A DNA stretch of 64,000 nucleotides from the NCBI RefSeq assembly GCF_010669145.1, contig NZ_CP048632.1, forward strand, positions 1,674,001 through 1,738,000. Reading direction: 5' to 3'. Position 1 is the first letter of the stretch, and every line of letters starts with the position of its first letter. Shown here in pieces: positions 17,285 through 25,509 of the stretch. Made by a program: the position numbers and the translations under genes. The notes beneath the pieces are model-generated. The model did not search any database and had not been told where the DNA came from. It saw only the letters and a list, made by a program, of their open reading frames with translations. This stretch comes from Rhizobium oryzihabitans (lineage in GTDB: Bacteria; Pseudomonadota; Alphaproteobacteria; Rhizobiales; Rhizobiaceae).

Positions 17285-18940
17285 TTACGCTTGGCCGGGG
17301 TTGTGATAGCCGAAGCGGAAATCGGTCGCGCCGCAACCGAAGTCGTGTTCCACCGACATGCTGAAACCCTGCGAGCCGAAGGGTTCGTCCATGCGAACGC
17401 GCGGAGCCTCGTAACCTTCGAGGTAACCCCAACGGTAATTGGAGCCGGTCGAAGGATCGGCAAAGAGGTCCCAGGAATTGTCCGCGATCTGCGAGGTTTC
17501 CACCAGTTCGAACTTGCCGGAGAAAATGTTGACGGTGGAGACCGTTGCGGGCGTGATCGACGCCAGCAGCTTTTCGGCTTCGGTCAACTGGTTCGGACCG
17601 ACCAGCATGATACGTGCCGGGTTTGCGAGCAACGGCTTACCATCCACAGAGGTTTGCCGACCCATCGATTTGCGGCCTTCGCCGACGCTATCGACCGTGA
17701 TCGCAGAACCCGCAGCGGCAAGGTTCTTATGGTCCGCATGGAAGACGGTTTTGCCGTCCGCCAGCTTGCCGTTATACGCGCCGGCATAGAAGGTGACTTC
17801 TTCGAAAAGAGCGACCGAAGCCCCGTAGCTCGTCAACAGTTCGGCGATGGCGCCAAGGTCGTCATTGATGAGCATCTGGCGGCTGACAGTCAACGCGATT
17901 GCATAGCTGAACGCCTGCACGGATTCCTTGCCTTCGCCGAAGGACCCGAACTTGATCTTGCCGTTTTCCAGAATCTTTTCCAGCATCGGGAAATCGCCGG
18001 TCTTGACGATCGTATCCGGGCGGAAGTCGCGGAAGTTCTTCTTACGGGCAAAGCGCTTGAAGGTCGGCTGCGCCAGCGCGTAGCGCTGTTCCAGCGTGCG
18101 ATTGACAGCACCTTCGAAAATCACCGGGAAATCAGAAGTCGAATGCGCGGCACGGCTGAAGATGTTGTCGATATCGCGGGCATTCAGCATGCGGCGACCG
18201 TGGAAATTCACGCAGTCGGCAGCGATATCGACCAGACCTTGGCCCATATACTGGCGAGCGGCGGCGGACGGACCTCCCTGCGGGACCGGCGCGCCGAGAC
18301 CGTACGCCAGAGCTTCCACACGGGCCGCACGGATGGTGTCGGCTTCGTCGTTGCCGACATGTACGCGAACGCGGCTATCGGTCGGCGCGGCGCGCTCACT
18401 GGTCACCAAGTGATCCAGAAGCAAGCCCCGGAAGCTATCCAGAGGAGTGCCGGAGCGGATATGGTCACGACCGAAGCCCGCTTGCCCGGCACGCTCCGCC
18501 AGTTCTTCGATAGCAGTCACACGGTCGCGTTCGGCACGAACGGCATTCTGCGCAATTGCCTGCGGGTTGCTTTCCGTGGGCGTCGGCGCGTTCCGCTCCG
18601 CATTTTCAAGTGCGGTAATCTCGGCACGGACGCCATCCAGTTCGGCGAGGATCGCAGAATGATCCTTTTCGATGGCGCGGGCGGCTTCATCGGAAAGCCC
18701 CTCCACCAGTTCCGCGCGCTTGCTTTCCGCGCGCGTCGTCAGATCGGTGGCCTTCGCCCGGAGTGCGAGCAGTGCCGGGGTGGCCTGATAGACATGATCC
18801 AGCATGCCGCGCGTCTGCACGAATGCATCGTGACCGAGCAGCGAGGCCGCGTGGGAAGGGTCGGCGGAAAGAATGGTGAAGGCGAGACCGAAGCAGACGA
18901 TTGCGGCGACGGTCGCGAAAACATATGCAGCCTTTTTCAT
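17285..18940 (-). CDS. Major capsid protein with signal-like hydrophobic N-terminus
   Basis: The protein is about 551 aa starting MKKAAYVFATVAAIVCFG behind an AAAAGGAA ribosome-binding site. Residues 3-27 are strongly hydrophobic and end like a signal peptide. A long charged coiled-coil region (about 45-150: KATDLTTRAESKRAELVEG, ALENAERNAPTPTE) resembles the delta/scaffold domain of HK97-type capsids. The shell domain follows, with Mu gpT-like features (FAYNGKLADGKTVFHADHKN; MLVGPNQLTEAEKLL; WGYLEGYEAPRVRMDEPFG). The protease gene lies immediately upstream. The hydrophobic leader is abnormal for a capsid protein. Confidence 0.85.
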   Translation of the reverse strand: MKKAAYVFATVAAIVCFGLAFTILSADPSHAASLLGHDAFVQTRGMLDHVYQATPALLALRAKATDLTTRAESKRAELVEGLSDEAARAIEKDHSAILAELDGVRAEITALENAERNAPTPTESNPQAIAQNAVRAERDRVTAIEELAERAGQAGFGRDHIRSGTPLDSFRGLLLDHLVTSERAAPTDSRVRVHVGNDEADTIRAARVEALAYGLGAPVPQGGPSAAARQYMGQGLVDIAADCVNFHGRRMLNARDIDNIFSRAAHSTSDFPVIFEGAVNRTLEQRYALAQPTFKRFARKKNFRDFRPDTIVKTGDFPMLEKILENGKIKFGSFGEGKESVQAFSYAIALTVSRQMLINDDLGAIAELLTSYGASVALFEEVTFYAGAYNGKLADGKTVFHADHKNLAAAGSAITVDSVGEGRKSMGRQTSVDGKPLLANPARIMLVGPNQLTEAEKLLASITPATVSTVNIFSGKFELVETSQIADNSWDLFADPSTGSNYRWGYLEGYEAPRVRMDEPFGSQGFSMSVEHDFGCGATDFRFGYHNPGQA

Positions 18941-19039
18941 GGCGTGCGGTTCCTTTTGTATTACCGGGCAGGACAAGCGCCGTCGCCCTGCATCCCCGGT
19001 GGAAGTCAGGCGGCGAACTGGAAAAAATTGGAATGAGTG

Positions 19040-19690
19040 TCAGGCGAAGCGGCGTTCGGCTTCGGCCATGCGCATGCGAACGGCCCGAAGGTCGAGACAT
19101 GCCGCAGACTGGATAGAGAGCGGGAACGTGGCTTCGCTGGATCGGACCTGCGCGCCGGGATCGGCCGGTACGGTCACAAAAGAAATCTCGTTCGGCGTCC
19201 AGCGCTCCACGAAAATCTTTTCGACCTCGCCTTTCTTCGCCGCTTCCTCCACCCGGATTTTATCGATGGAATACCCAACCGACACATTCTTGATGATCTT
19301 GTCAGAGACCAGCCCGAACATGCGGTCGGCGGCCAGATCAATTCCGGCCTTCGGGAAACGGATGGTCGCCCACCCTTCGGCTTTCTCGATCCACGCCCGC
19401 TCAACAACGGCGATCTGCGAGAACGTGGACCAACGGGAATGGCTGTCCAGAACCGGCGCACCCAAATTCATGCGCGACAAGTCCAGCGCCCGTTCGCTGA
19501 CGACAAGGATTTCATCGAACGGGACAGCCGTATCCCATCCGGTATAGCGCAGGCGGCGCACCGCAGCGCCGGTTGTGAAAACCAGCGTAACGGTGCGCGC
19601 CTCCGCATCGATAGAACTAACATTCAGGTCCTGCCCGCGAACCTGCATCGGCAGGGACGCAGGCGCTTTACGCAGTTCAAGTTTCGTCAT
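19040..19690 (-). CDS. Prohead maturation protease (U35/HK97 family)
   Basis: The protein is about 216 aa starting MTKLELRKAPASLP. It contains the family features GAPVLDSHSRWS, ISVGYSIDKIRVEE and EISFVTVPADPGAQV (prohead protease S78/U35). It overlaps the portal stop by 14 bp. It would cleave the capsid N-terminal domain during maturation, which fits the long extra N-terminus of the capsid protein next to it. Confidence 0.85.
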   Translation of the reverse strand: MTKLELRKAPASLPMQVRGQDLNVSSIDAEARTVTLVFTTGAAVRRLRYTGWDTAVPFDEILVVSERALDLSRMNLGAPVLDSHSRWSTFSQIAVVERAWIEKAEGWATIRFPKAGIDLAADRMFGLVSDKIIKNVSVGYSIDKIRVEEAAKKGEVEKIFVERWTPNEISFVTVPADPGAQVRSSEATFPLSIQSAACLDLRAVRMRMAEAERRFA

Positions 19691-21224
19691 CGTCGGGGTC
19701 CTTGTCATCGTCTTCCGACTTGTCGTCGGGCGGGTCGTCTGTTTCGTCCCGCTGCTGCACCTGCCCGGCCTGAGACATCCGCCGGGGGTCGCTGTCGAGA
19801 ACAAGCTTGCGCTTGTCGATCTTGGCCGTGTCGGACGCGATTTCGTCCAGCACGTCATCCGGGTTTTCGCCCATTTCGGCGATAACGCTGGACAGCGAGC
19901 GGAAGCCGGACCGCACTTCCTTGATGCGGGCGTTCACGTCTTTGAGCGGGTCAGCGGAATAGAAGCGCGGCGGCGACCATTCCACGGCAACCTTGGGCGT
20001 CTTGATGATGCCAGCGAAGTAGGCCGCCTCGCAGAACCAGTCCCAAATTGGCTGCAACAGCATCGGAATGATGATTAGCCACTGAACGGCGGACATTGTC
20101 CGGCGGAACCCTTCAAGCCCGACCTTACTGGAAGAGTAGTTTACCTTGTCGAGCCGACCGGACAGAATGGCGTGGGGAACTCGCCAACCTGCGGCAATGG
20201 TATGCAGCATCGAGTTCTTGTACGGATCATAGCTATCCGTCACTGCCGGTTGCGAGAACTCTATGCCCCGACCGCCAACGGCATTGTAGAACATGCCCGG
20301 CTCGAATTTTTCGACGCGCCTGCCGTTTACGTCATAGATGCCGGGTTTGGTTGGGCCATTATCCGCCACAGGCATGCCAAGCGGGTCGGTTTCATCACCG
20401 CCAGTCATCACGCCGACGATGCAGGCTTCCAGCCGCTTGCGTATCAATTCGGACTGTTCGTAAGACGCGAGATCGTAGGTATCCACCATTGACGGCGCGC
20501 CCCACGGCGCGCCCATCACCTGCGTCCGCTTCTTTTCGAAGGCGTGGGCAATGTCTGATGCCGGAACAGGCTTCGAAACAATCGTAGACTTCGGATCAAA
20601 AAAGCTGTTGCCGGGATGCGAGCCGAACATCCAATAGGCGCGTTTCCTGCCGAGAGCATCGAATTCGATACCTTGGATGATCTTGCCGCCATCTGAAAGA
20701 ATACCTTCCTTGGCGGTGTCAATCAGGTCAACTTCAAGCACCTGCAATTGAAGCGGGACGGGCAGACCGTCTTCCAGCCTGCGACGGCGGCGGCGAACCA
20801 GACCATTCCCGCTTTCAAACATCCCACGGGTCGCGAGGTTGATGAGGCCGTTGAAGTCAAGATCGCCGTCCGCATCGCAGACCTTACTCCATTCCGCAAA
20901 AAGCTTATTGAGCTTTTTGTTTTTCGAGCGCGGAATAATGCCGTCGCCGATGGCGTGGGTAACGAGTTCATGGACGGCCTTTTCCGCATACGGATTGTTG
21001 CGGACGAGATCGCGCATGCGGTCCCGAAGATTCCGACTGGCGCGCGCAAGTTCTGCGTCCGCCGATGTTGATTGTGCACGCCTGCCGGATTTCAGGCGGC
21101 TGGTCTCTGCGCCAGCGTATGCACGGGACATGATCTCCAGTGCGGCGCGGTGCTTTACCCGCCGAAGGCCAGCTTCGGGCGAGAAATAGCCAATGGTCCG
21201 GTCGAGAACGGTAGCGAGGCCCAT
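19677..21224 (-). CDS. B: Portal protein (lambda B family)
   Basis: This 515-aa protein starts MGLATVLDRTIGYFSPEAG. It has the lambda portal pattern ASRNLRDRMRDLVRNNPYAEKAV, FEPGMFYNAVGGRGIEF and GWRVPHAILSGRLDKVNYSSSKVGLEGF. The C-terminal tail is very acidic (DDPPDDKSEDDDKDPDDDET). The dodecameric portal is the packaging and tail-attachment vertex. It sits between gpW and the protease. Confidence 0.92.
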   Translation of the reverse strand: MGLATVLDRTIGYFSPEAGLRRVKHRAALEIMSRAYAGAETSRLKSGRRAQSTSADAELARASRNLRDRMRDLVRNNPYAEKAVHELVTHAIGDGIIPRSKNKKLNKLFAEWSKVCDADGDLDFNGLINLATRGMFESGNGLVRRRRRRLEDGLPVPLQLQVLEVDLIDTAKEGILSDGGKIIQGIEFDALGRKRAYWMFGSHPGNSFFDPKSTIVSKPVPASDIAHAFEKKRTQVMGAPWGAPSMVDTYDLASYEQSELIRKRLEACIVGVMTGGDETDPLGMPVADNGPTKPGIYDVNGRRVEKFEPGMFYNAVGGRGIEFSQPAVTDSYDPYKNSMLHTIAAGWRVPHAILSGRLDKVNYSSSKVGLEGFRRTMSAVQWLIIIPMLLQPIWDWFCEAAYFAGIIKTPKVAVEWSPPRFYSADPLKDVNARIKEVRSGFRSLSSVIAEMGENPDDVLDEIASDTAKIDKRKLVLDSDPRRMSQAGQVQQRDETDDPPDDKSEDDDKDPDDDET

Positions 21225-21418
21225 CAGTCGAGCGCCGCGTAAATGGTGCGGGAGCCGCCCGACCGGGTGGATTTCAGGGCGGCAAGTGCCTCCCTCATTT
21301 CTTTGAGAGAGTGATATTCCACCTCGCGGCGCGTGCCGCCAGAGTGGAATATCACCTTTCGCGCGCCCATTGCGATTGCATCTTCAAGCGCAGCAATTTG
21401 ATCGTCTGTAGTCGCCAT
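21224..21418 (-). CDS. W: Head-tail joining protein gpW (lambda W family)
   Basis: This 64-aa protein starts MATTDDQIAALEDAIAMG. The lambda gpW pattern (short helical protein, SLKEMREALAALK) lies exactly between terminase large subunit and portal as in lambda. The ATG overlaps the terminase stop (TAATG). It is distinct from the baseplate W at 14665. Confidence 0.85.
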   Translation of the reverse strand: MATTDDQIAALEDAIAMGARKVIFHSGGTRREVEYHSLKEMREALAALKSTRSGGSRTIYAALD

Positions 21419-23199
21419 TATGCAAGCCACTCCGGTTTCGCGATTTCTTGTGTGTAGGTTGCGACCGCCGGTTCCGGCGGTGTCGAAAGTTCGCCCTCGC
21501 GGTGCGCCCAATTGGCGTTGACCATCTGGCGAGCGGCAAAGGCGTATACTGTGCAGTCAAGCGCTTCATGGCGTCGGCCCGGTACCGGAACGAACTGGCG
21601 GCTTGGCTGGCCTCGCAGATAGCGGACCTCCATCTTTTCGCCCGCAAGCTGCTCGTACCAAACTTCCGGCAAGTCTTTCGAAAACCGAATGGACTTGGGC
21701 CGGGCCAGCCTGCCGAATATGTGACTCTTGATGCCGTCCACGCCGACGATGAAAAGGCGTCCGCCCTTCACGCTGGTTTTGGAACGCTCAATCCATGGCC
21801 GGTTGCCCGCAGCACCCTTGATCGCCAGAACGCGGCGATTGAAACGCGGGAATGCGAAGCGATAGACCGTTTCCATCGTTTCGCCGTCCGAGCTATCGAC
21901 GCAAACGGCATCGACCTTGATCTTGCCGCCAAGTGGATGGTCCCATTGCGTCGTCAGGGCAACATCCAGTTCGGCCCATGTGGTATGGTCATCATAGCGA
22001 CCCCACACAACGGTATGGCCGAGAACATAGGGGATGCCCTCTTTGTCCCAACCGACGAAGGTTGCCTCCAGACGATCATCCTGCACGTCCACGCCGACCG
22101 TGATAATCAGGACTTGGACAGGGATATTCTCCAGCCCGAAATCTTCGGCGCGGCCCGCAAGCTCGATATCGTCCAGTTCGTCGCCGTCCTCTTTCCACCC
22201 TTGGGCAAGGATGGTGTTGACGAAGGTTTGCAGCGTCGAAGGGTCGTTTTTGACCGTGACGAATTCGCGCGCCAGCCGTCCCCAGGAGGCGTTAGGCAAA
22301 AGCGAAATCAGGGCGTTCATGCGGAAACCGGCATGATCCTTGATTTCCGGTCGAAGAGCGCGCCAGCGGCCATTCGCCACCATGCCCGGCTTATGCCGTT
22401 CCTCCACAACAGAACCGCATTCGACGCAAACATAATACGCCTTCTCCGGTTCGCCTTCGGGCCAATGGATATCGGCCCATGTGATTTCATGGAAGTGACC
22501 GCACTCGGGGCAAGGCACCTCATAAATTCGCTTGTCCGATTGCTCATAGGCCCGCAACACATGGCTGGTCGCCTCGTAAACAGGCGTCGAACCCATGACA
22601 ATCTTGCGGTCGGCAAAGGACAGCGTGCGGCGTTCCGCCAGCAGGATCGGCGACCCTTCCTTCGTCGCATCCATGCCGTCCGCCTCGTCAATGAAGAGGA
22701 TGCGGACATTGTGACGGCGCAGGTTGCGCGGTGCCTTGGCGGCAATGACTTTCAAAAAGCCGCCGGGAAAGCGACGGGCAAGAAGGGTGTTGCGTCCACC
22801 TTCGCTAGTATCGCCGGTTAAAAGACCGCGAAGCGCTGGCGAGGCATCGAAAATCGGTTCAACGTCCGAAACCATATAGTCGCGGCAGTCGGCCTCTGTC
22901 GGCAGAAGCGAAAGGATCGGCGACGGGTCGTTCGAACAGAAGCTTGCCATGGCGCTTGTCAACAGCGTCGTGAAGCCGACGCGGACCGGCTTGACCAGCG
23001 TTACCCGCTCAATCGCGCTATCGCCAATGGCGTCGGCGATTTCACGCTGCGGGGGCCACAGCCGAACCTTGCCGGTCAGCGATGAAACGCCTTCCGGCAG
23101 ATGGACGGTATGTTCAATCCATTCCGACAGCCGAAGTTTCGGCGGCGGCAACAGGCTGTCCCATACCGCTCGCCGCAATGTCGCCAGCGCCGTTGTCAT
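21418..23199 (-). CDS. A: Terminase large subunit (lambda GpA family)
   Basis: The protein is about 593 aa starting MTTALATLRRAVWDSL. The ATPase part has a Walker-A-like loop (VKPVRVGFTTLL) and Walker B ILFIDEADGMD. A zinc-ribbon-like cysteine set (CPECGHFHE, CVECGSVVEE) and the nuclease domain (VGVDVQDDRLEATFVGWD, VDAVCVDSSDGETM) follow. It packages DNA into proheads. Its 5' end overlaps the small subunit by about 85 bp. An upstream start at 23214 is possible. Confidence 0.92.
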   Translation of the reverse strand: MTTALATLRRAVWDSLLPPPKLRLSEWIEHTVHLPEGVSSLTGKVRLWPPQREIADAIGDSAIERVTLVKPVRVGFTTLLTSAMASFCSNDPSPILSLLPTEADCRDYMVSDVEPIFDASPALRGLLTGDTSEGGRNTLLARRFPGGFLKVIAAKAPRNLRRHNVRILFIDEADGMDATKEGSPILLAERRTLSFADRKIVMGSTPVYEATSHVLRAYEQSDKRIYEVPCPECGHFHEITWADIHWPEGEPEKAYYVCVECGSVVEERHKPGMVANGRWRALRPEIKDHAGFRMNALISLLPNASWGRLAREFVTVKNDPSTLQTFVNTILAQGWKEDGDELDDIELAGRAEDFGLENIPVQVLIITVGVDVQDDRLEATFVGWDKEGIPYVLGHTVVWGRYDDHTTWAELDVALTTQWDHPLGGKIKVDAVCVDSSDGETMETVYRFAFPRFNRRVLAIKGAAGNRPWIERSKTSVKGGRLFIVGVDGIKSHIFGRLARPKSIRFSKDLPEVWYEQLAGEKMEVRYLRGQPSRQFVPVPGRRHEALDCTVYAFAARQMVNANWAHREGELSTPPEPAVATYTQEIAKPEWLA

Positions 23200-23848
23200 C
23201 GTCCTCGTCACCAAGTTCGGTAAGCGCCGACCGGATTTCTTGGCCGATCAGATCAACATCGTAAGTCGTGAGGTGCGGGAGCATCTGCCGACAGCGCGAA
23301 GGCACCGACAAAACGGCGTTGCGGATGCGTCGGCCTATCGAAACCCACTCGTTTCGCACGTCCGTCATCGAAATCAGTTCGCCGCGCATGGCCGCGTTTT
23401 TCATGGCCGTCTGGTCGGCCTGTTCGCGCGCCAGTCTGGCGCGTTCGGCAGTCAGAACATCCGCGCCGTCACCGCCGCGACCGGCGGCAACACCGCGCAA
23501 ATGCTCACAGTAACGCTGGATAGACTGGCGAAGATCGAAGCGATTCCGTTCTGTCTTCACCACGATTCCACGCTCTACGAAATCCGACACCGCCCGCTTG
23601 GAAACCTTCAGCAGTTCGGCCAGTTCGGATGCGGTGATTTCGATATCGAGCGAAGGCTTTTCCGGTTCGGCAGGTGCCGTTTCGGTAAGCAACGGGAGGC
23701 TCTCGCCAGCTTCCGCATGTTTCTTGTGCGATTTGGCCGCGAAACTCGGGCTGACGTTGAACTTTGCCGCCGCCTCCCGAACGGTGTGGCCCTCGTCCAT
23801 GAAGGCCACGACCTGTTCACGCAACTCGTCAGGATAGCTCTTTGCCAT
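23114..23848 (-). CDS. Terminase small subunit (Nu1-like) with N-terminal transposase-type HTH
   Basis: The protein is about 244 aa starting MAKSYPDELREQVVAFMDE. Residues 1-48 look like the helix-turn-helix of IS630-type transposases (HTVREAAAKFNVSPSFAAK). Residues 75-115 carry a Nu1-like winged helix (TASELAELLKVSKRAVSDFVERGIV), and the rest is the Nu1 coiled segment (LTAERARLAREQADQTAMKNAAMRGELIS). It recognises the packaging site and recruits the large subunit. Two DNA-binding modules in one subunit is notable. Confidence 0.85.
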   Translation of the reverse strand: MAKSYPDELREQVVAFMDEGHTVREAAAKFNVSPSFAAKSHKKHAEAGESLPLLTETAPAEPEKPSLDIEITASELAELLKVSKRAVSDFVERGIVVKTERNRFDLRQSIQRYCEHLRGVAAGRGGDGADVLTAERARLAREQADQTAMKNAAMRGELISMTDVRNEWVSIGRRIRNAVLSVPSRCRQMLPHLTTYDVDLIGQEIRSALTELGDEDDDNGAGDIAASGMGQPVAAAETSAVGMD

Positions 23849-24007
23849 CTGATTCCGATTCCATCGAAAGGGCGGTGGAACCCCCCTATAATTTTCTTCA
23901 CAGAGCGAAATCCCGCAGTCGCCCACACCCGCTACTTGGCCTCTTTTGGGGGAGGACCCGACCGAGGGGGCATGGGGCGGGTCTAGGTCGGGGGTCGGGG
24001 TGGCCGG
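23849..24007. other. G-rich intergenic region before terminase genes, possible packaging site
   Basis: This 159-bp non-coding region lies between the gpZ-like gene and the small terminase gene. On the plus strand it is rich in G runs (GGGGG, GGGG) with direct repeats of GGTCGGGG and an inverted pair GACCCG/CGGGTC. Cos or pac sites commonly lie just upstream of terminase genes, so this is a candidate. No specific cos sequence is recognised. Confidence 0.35.
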
Positions 24008-24577
24008 TCAGAGGACCAGCGTGGCAAGGGCGGCTTCGACCCGCTCTTTCAGCAAGGGCGCTGCTATGCGCTGGAATGCTTCGGCTGTTGCGCCGCTGGT
24101 CATCTCCTTCGGGATGAAGACCCCCGAGCGGGCGAAGGTAATCTTCGTGCCGGAGCGGTTGAGCCGGTAATAGGCATGGCCATTGAACTGCGCCACCGGC
24201 TTACGGTCAGGGAACTGTCCACCCCGCAGGAACGCGCCGGGATAGAGCGTCGGCTTTCCGAATGGTCGCGCCACGACACCGGCTTCGGTTTCCTTCGGGC
24301 GCAGATATTTGAGGCGAATGTTGCCGCCCCGCGTGGTCATGTCATAGACGTACCGGCCCGGCTTTGCGGTTGCCGGATTGCCGATGGCCTTAACGATGGT
24401 GGCACGCGGCAAGCCCGTCTGTTTCGTCAATTCGCGGATGACAACGGTTTTCGTCCTGTTGCCGACCTGATTGACGATGCGCGGTAGAACGGTCGGGAAG
24501 CGCCGTTTCAATTCCGCTATCCGGTCGCCGTACTCCGCAAGATTGCGGTCGGCCCATTTCATGGACAGAACAGCCAT
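24008..24577 (-). CDS. Z: Minor tail protein Z-like (lambda GpZ family)
   Basis: This 189-aa protein starts MAVLSMKWADRNLAEYG. It resembles prophage minor tail protein Z: a helical N-terminus (LPRIVNQVGNRTKTVVIRELTKQTGLPRATIVKAI), a beta domain, and HAYYRLNRSGTKITFARSGVFIPKEM near the end. GpZ normally lies with the tail genes after the head block. Here it is the first gene of the late operon, upstream of terminase. Confidence 0.75.
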   Translation of the reverse strand: MAVLSMKWADRNLAEYGDRIAELKRRFPTVLPRIVNQVGNRTKTVVIRELTKQTGLPRATIVKAIGNPATAKPGRYVYDMTTRGGNIRLKYLRPKETEAGVVARPFGKPTLYPGAFLRGGQFPDRKPVAQFNGHAYYRLNRSGTKITFARSGVFIPKEMTSGATAEAFQRIAAPLLKERVEAALATLVL

Positions 24578-24620
24578 CGTCAGATTTTCCCGGAAGTTGC
24601 CTACACCCTACGCAAACGAA

Positions 24621-24647
24621 AAAGGCGACCGGGTTAGGGTCGCCTTT
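24621..24647 (-). terminator. Intrinsic terminator before the late operon
   Basis: A perfect 10-bp stem AAAGGCGACC / GGTCGCCTTT with a 7-nt loop is followed on the minus strand by TTTTTCG. It separates the NusG-like gene from the head and tail genes. It would stop leftward transcription from the early operon unless overridden. Confidence 0.8.
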
Positions 24648-24663
24648 GCTCAAGTCCGCCGAT

Positions 24664-24822
24664 GATATAGCTATCGCACTGGCCTTGAATCGGTCTCTCT
24701 GGCGAGAGGGTCAAGGCAGGGTCCGCCCCGGCTTACCAGCGTGGAGGTTTTTGGAACCCCACTCGCCGGTCGAAACCGGCGCGCCTGCACAGGATCAGCA
24801 GATCATCCTGCGCTATGCATAG
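24664..24822 (-). ncRNA. Structured leader RNA between NusG-like gene and late-operon terminator (candidate)
   Basis: The minus-strand transcript has two strong hairpins. One at 24764-24781 has a 7-bp stem CGCCGGT/ACCGGCG closing a TTCG tetraloop. The other at 24682-24717 is a nested stem: the outer pair is GCCTTGA/TCAAGGC and the inner pair CTCTC/GAGAG (plus strand). A terminator follows. No gene is encoded. It may be an antitermination recognition RNA or an sRNA. This is inference from folding by eye. Confidence 0.4.
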
Positions 24823-25509
24823 TCACAACTGTTCGAGCAATGCAAGAGGGGCTTCGATGGTCGAAACCTTGCCGAACACGTCCACCGCCACCACAGCGCC
24901 GGTAGCAACGCGCTCGCCGTCAACGGTCCGATCCTTGCGCAGTTTCAGGATGGTGCCGCCGAAACTGGCGAAGGGGCCAAGCACGAAACGAACCTTATCG
25001 CCGCGCTTGAACTGTTCGCAGTGCTTCACGTCCGGCGCAGTCTCGTCATCGCCGAAAGCCTTGAAACGATTCATTTCCTCGTCTGATACACGATGAGGGT
25101 GAACCATCCCGCCAACGAAGCCCGCGACACCTTCCAGCCGGGCAATACCGCAGACTGCGGCGGGAGAATAGACGATGTTGACCAGCACATAACCCGGCAG
25201 AAGAGGACGCGAAACAGCAGGGATAATGCGACCGCGAACGACCGTTTCACCGATGGTTTCGAGCGGGAGAAAAACTTTCACGCCAGCTTTCCGAAGGGCG
25301 TCTTCAACAGCTTTTTCCGCCTTATGCTTCGTCTCCACCACGAACCATTCGTGTTTCCCCGGCTGATTCTCCGCCGCCATGGAAAGCATGGTGACATTGA
25401 GTCGCTTCGTGTTCTGCATCTGGTCGAACAGAGACGCGAAACGCGACAGGTCATAAAGCTCCGGGTTGACCGGCTTGCTGGCGGCATAAATCTTCACGTT
25501 ATGCATCAT
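24823..25509 (-). CDS. Phage NusG-family transcription antitermination factor
   Basis: The protein is about 228 aa starting MMHNVKIYAASKPVNPE. An N-terminal extension of about 55 residues is followed by a NusG NGN domain (HEWFVVETKHKAEKAVEDALRK, FLPLETIGETV, LLPGYVLVNI) and a C-terminal KOW domain (FKRGDKVRFVLGPFASFGGTI ... VAVDVFGKVSTIEAPLALLEQL). Its ATGATG overlaps the stop of the replication gene in ATGATGCATAA. It is the last early gene, followed by a structured RNA and a terminator before the late operon. A late antiterminator role is therefore likely. As sequenced it appears fused to the upstream gene only because of a frame error. Confidence 0.85.
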   Translation of the reverse strand: MMHNVKIYAASKPVNPELYDLSRFASLFDQMQNTKRLNVTMLSMAAENQPGKHEWFVVETKHKAEKAVEDALRKAGVKVFLPLETIGETVVRGRIIPAVSRPLLPGYVLVNIVYSPAAVCGIARLEGVAGFVGGMVHPHRVSDEEMNRFKAFGDDETAPDVKHCEQFKRGDKVRFVLGPFASFGGTILKLRKDRTVDGERVATGAVVAVDVFGKVSTIEAPLALLEQL

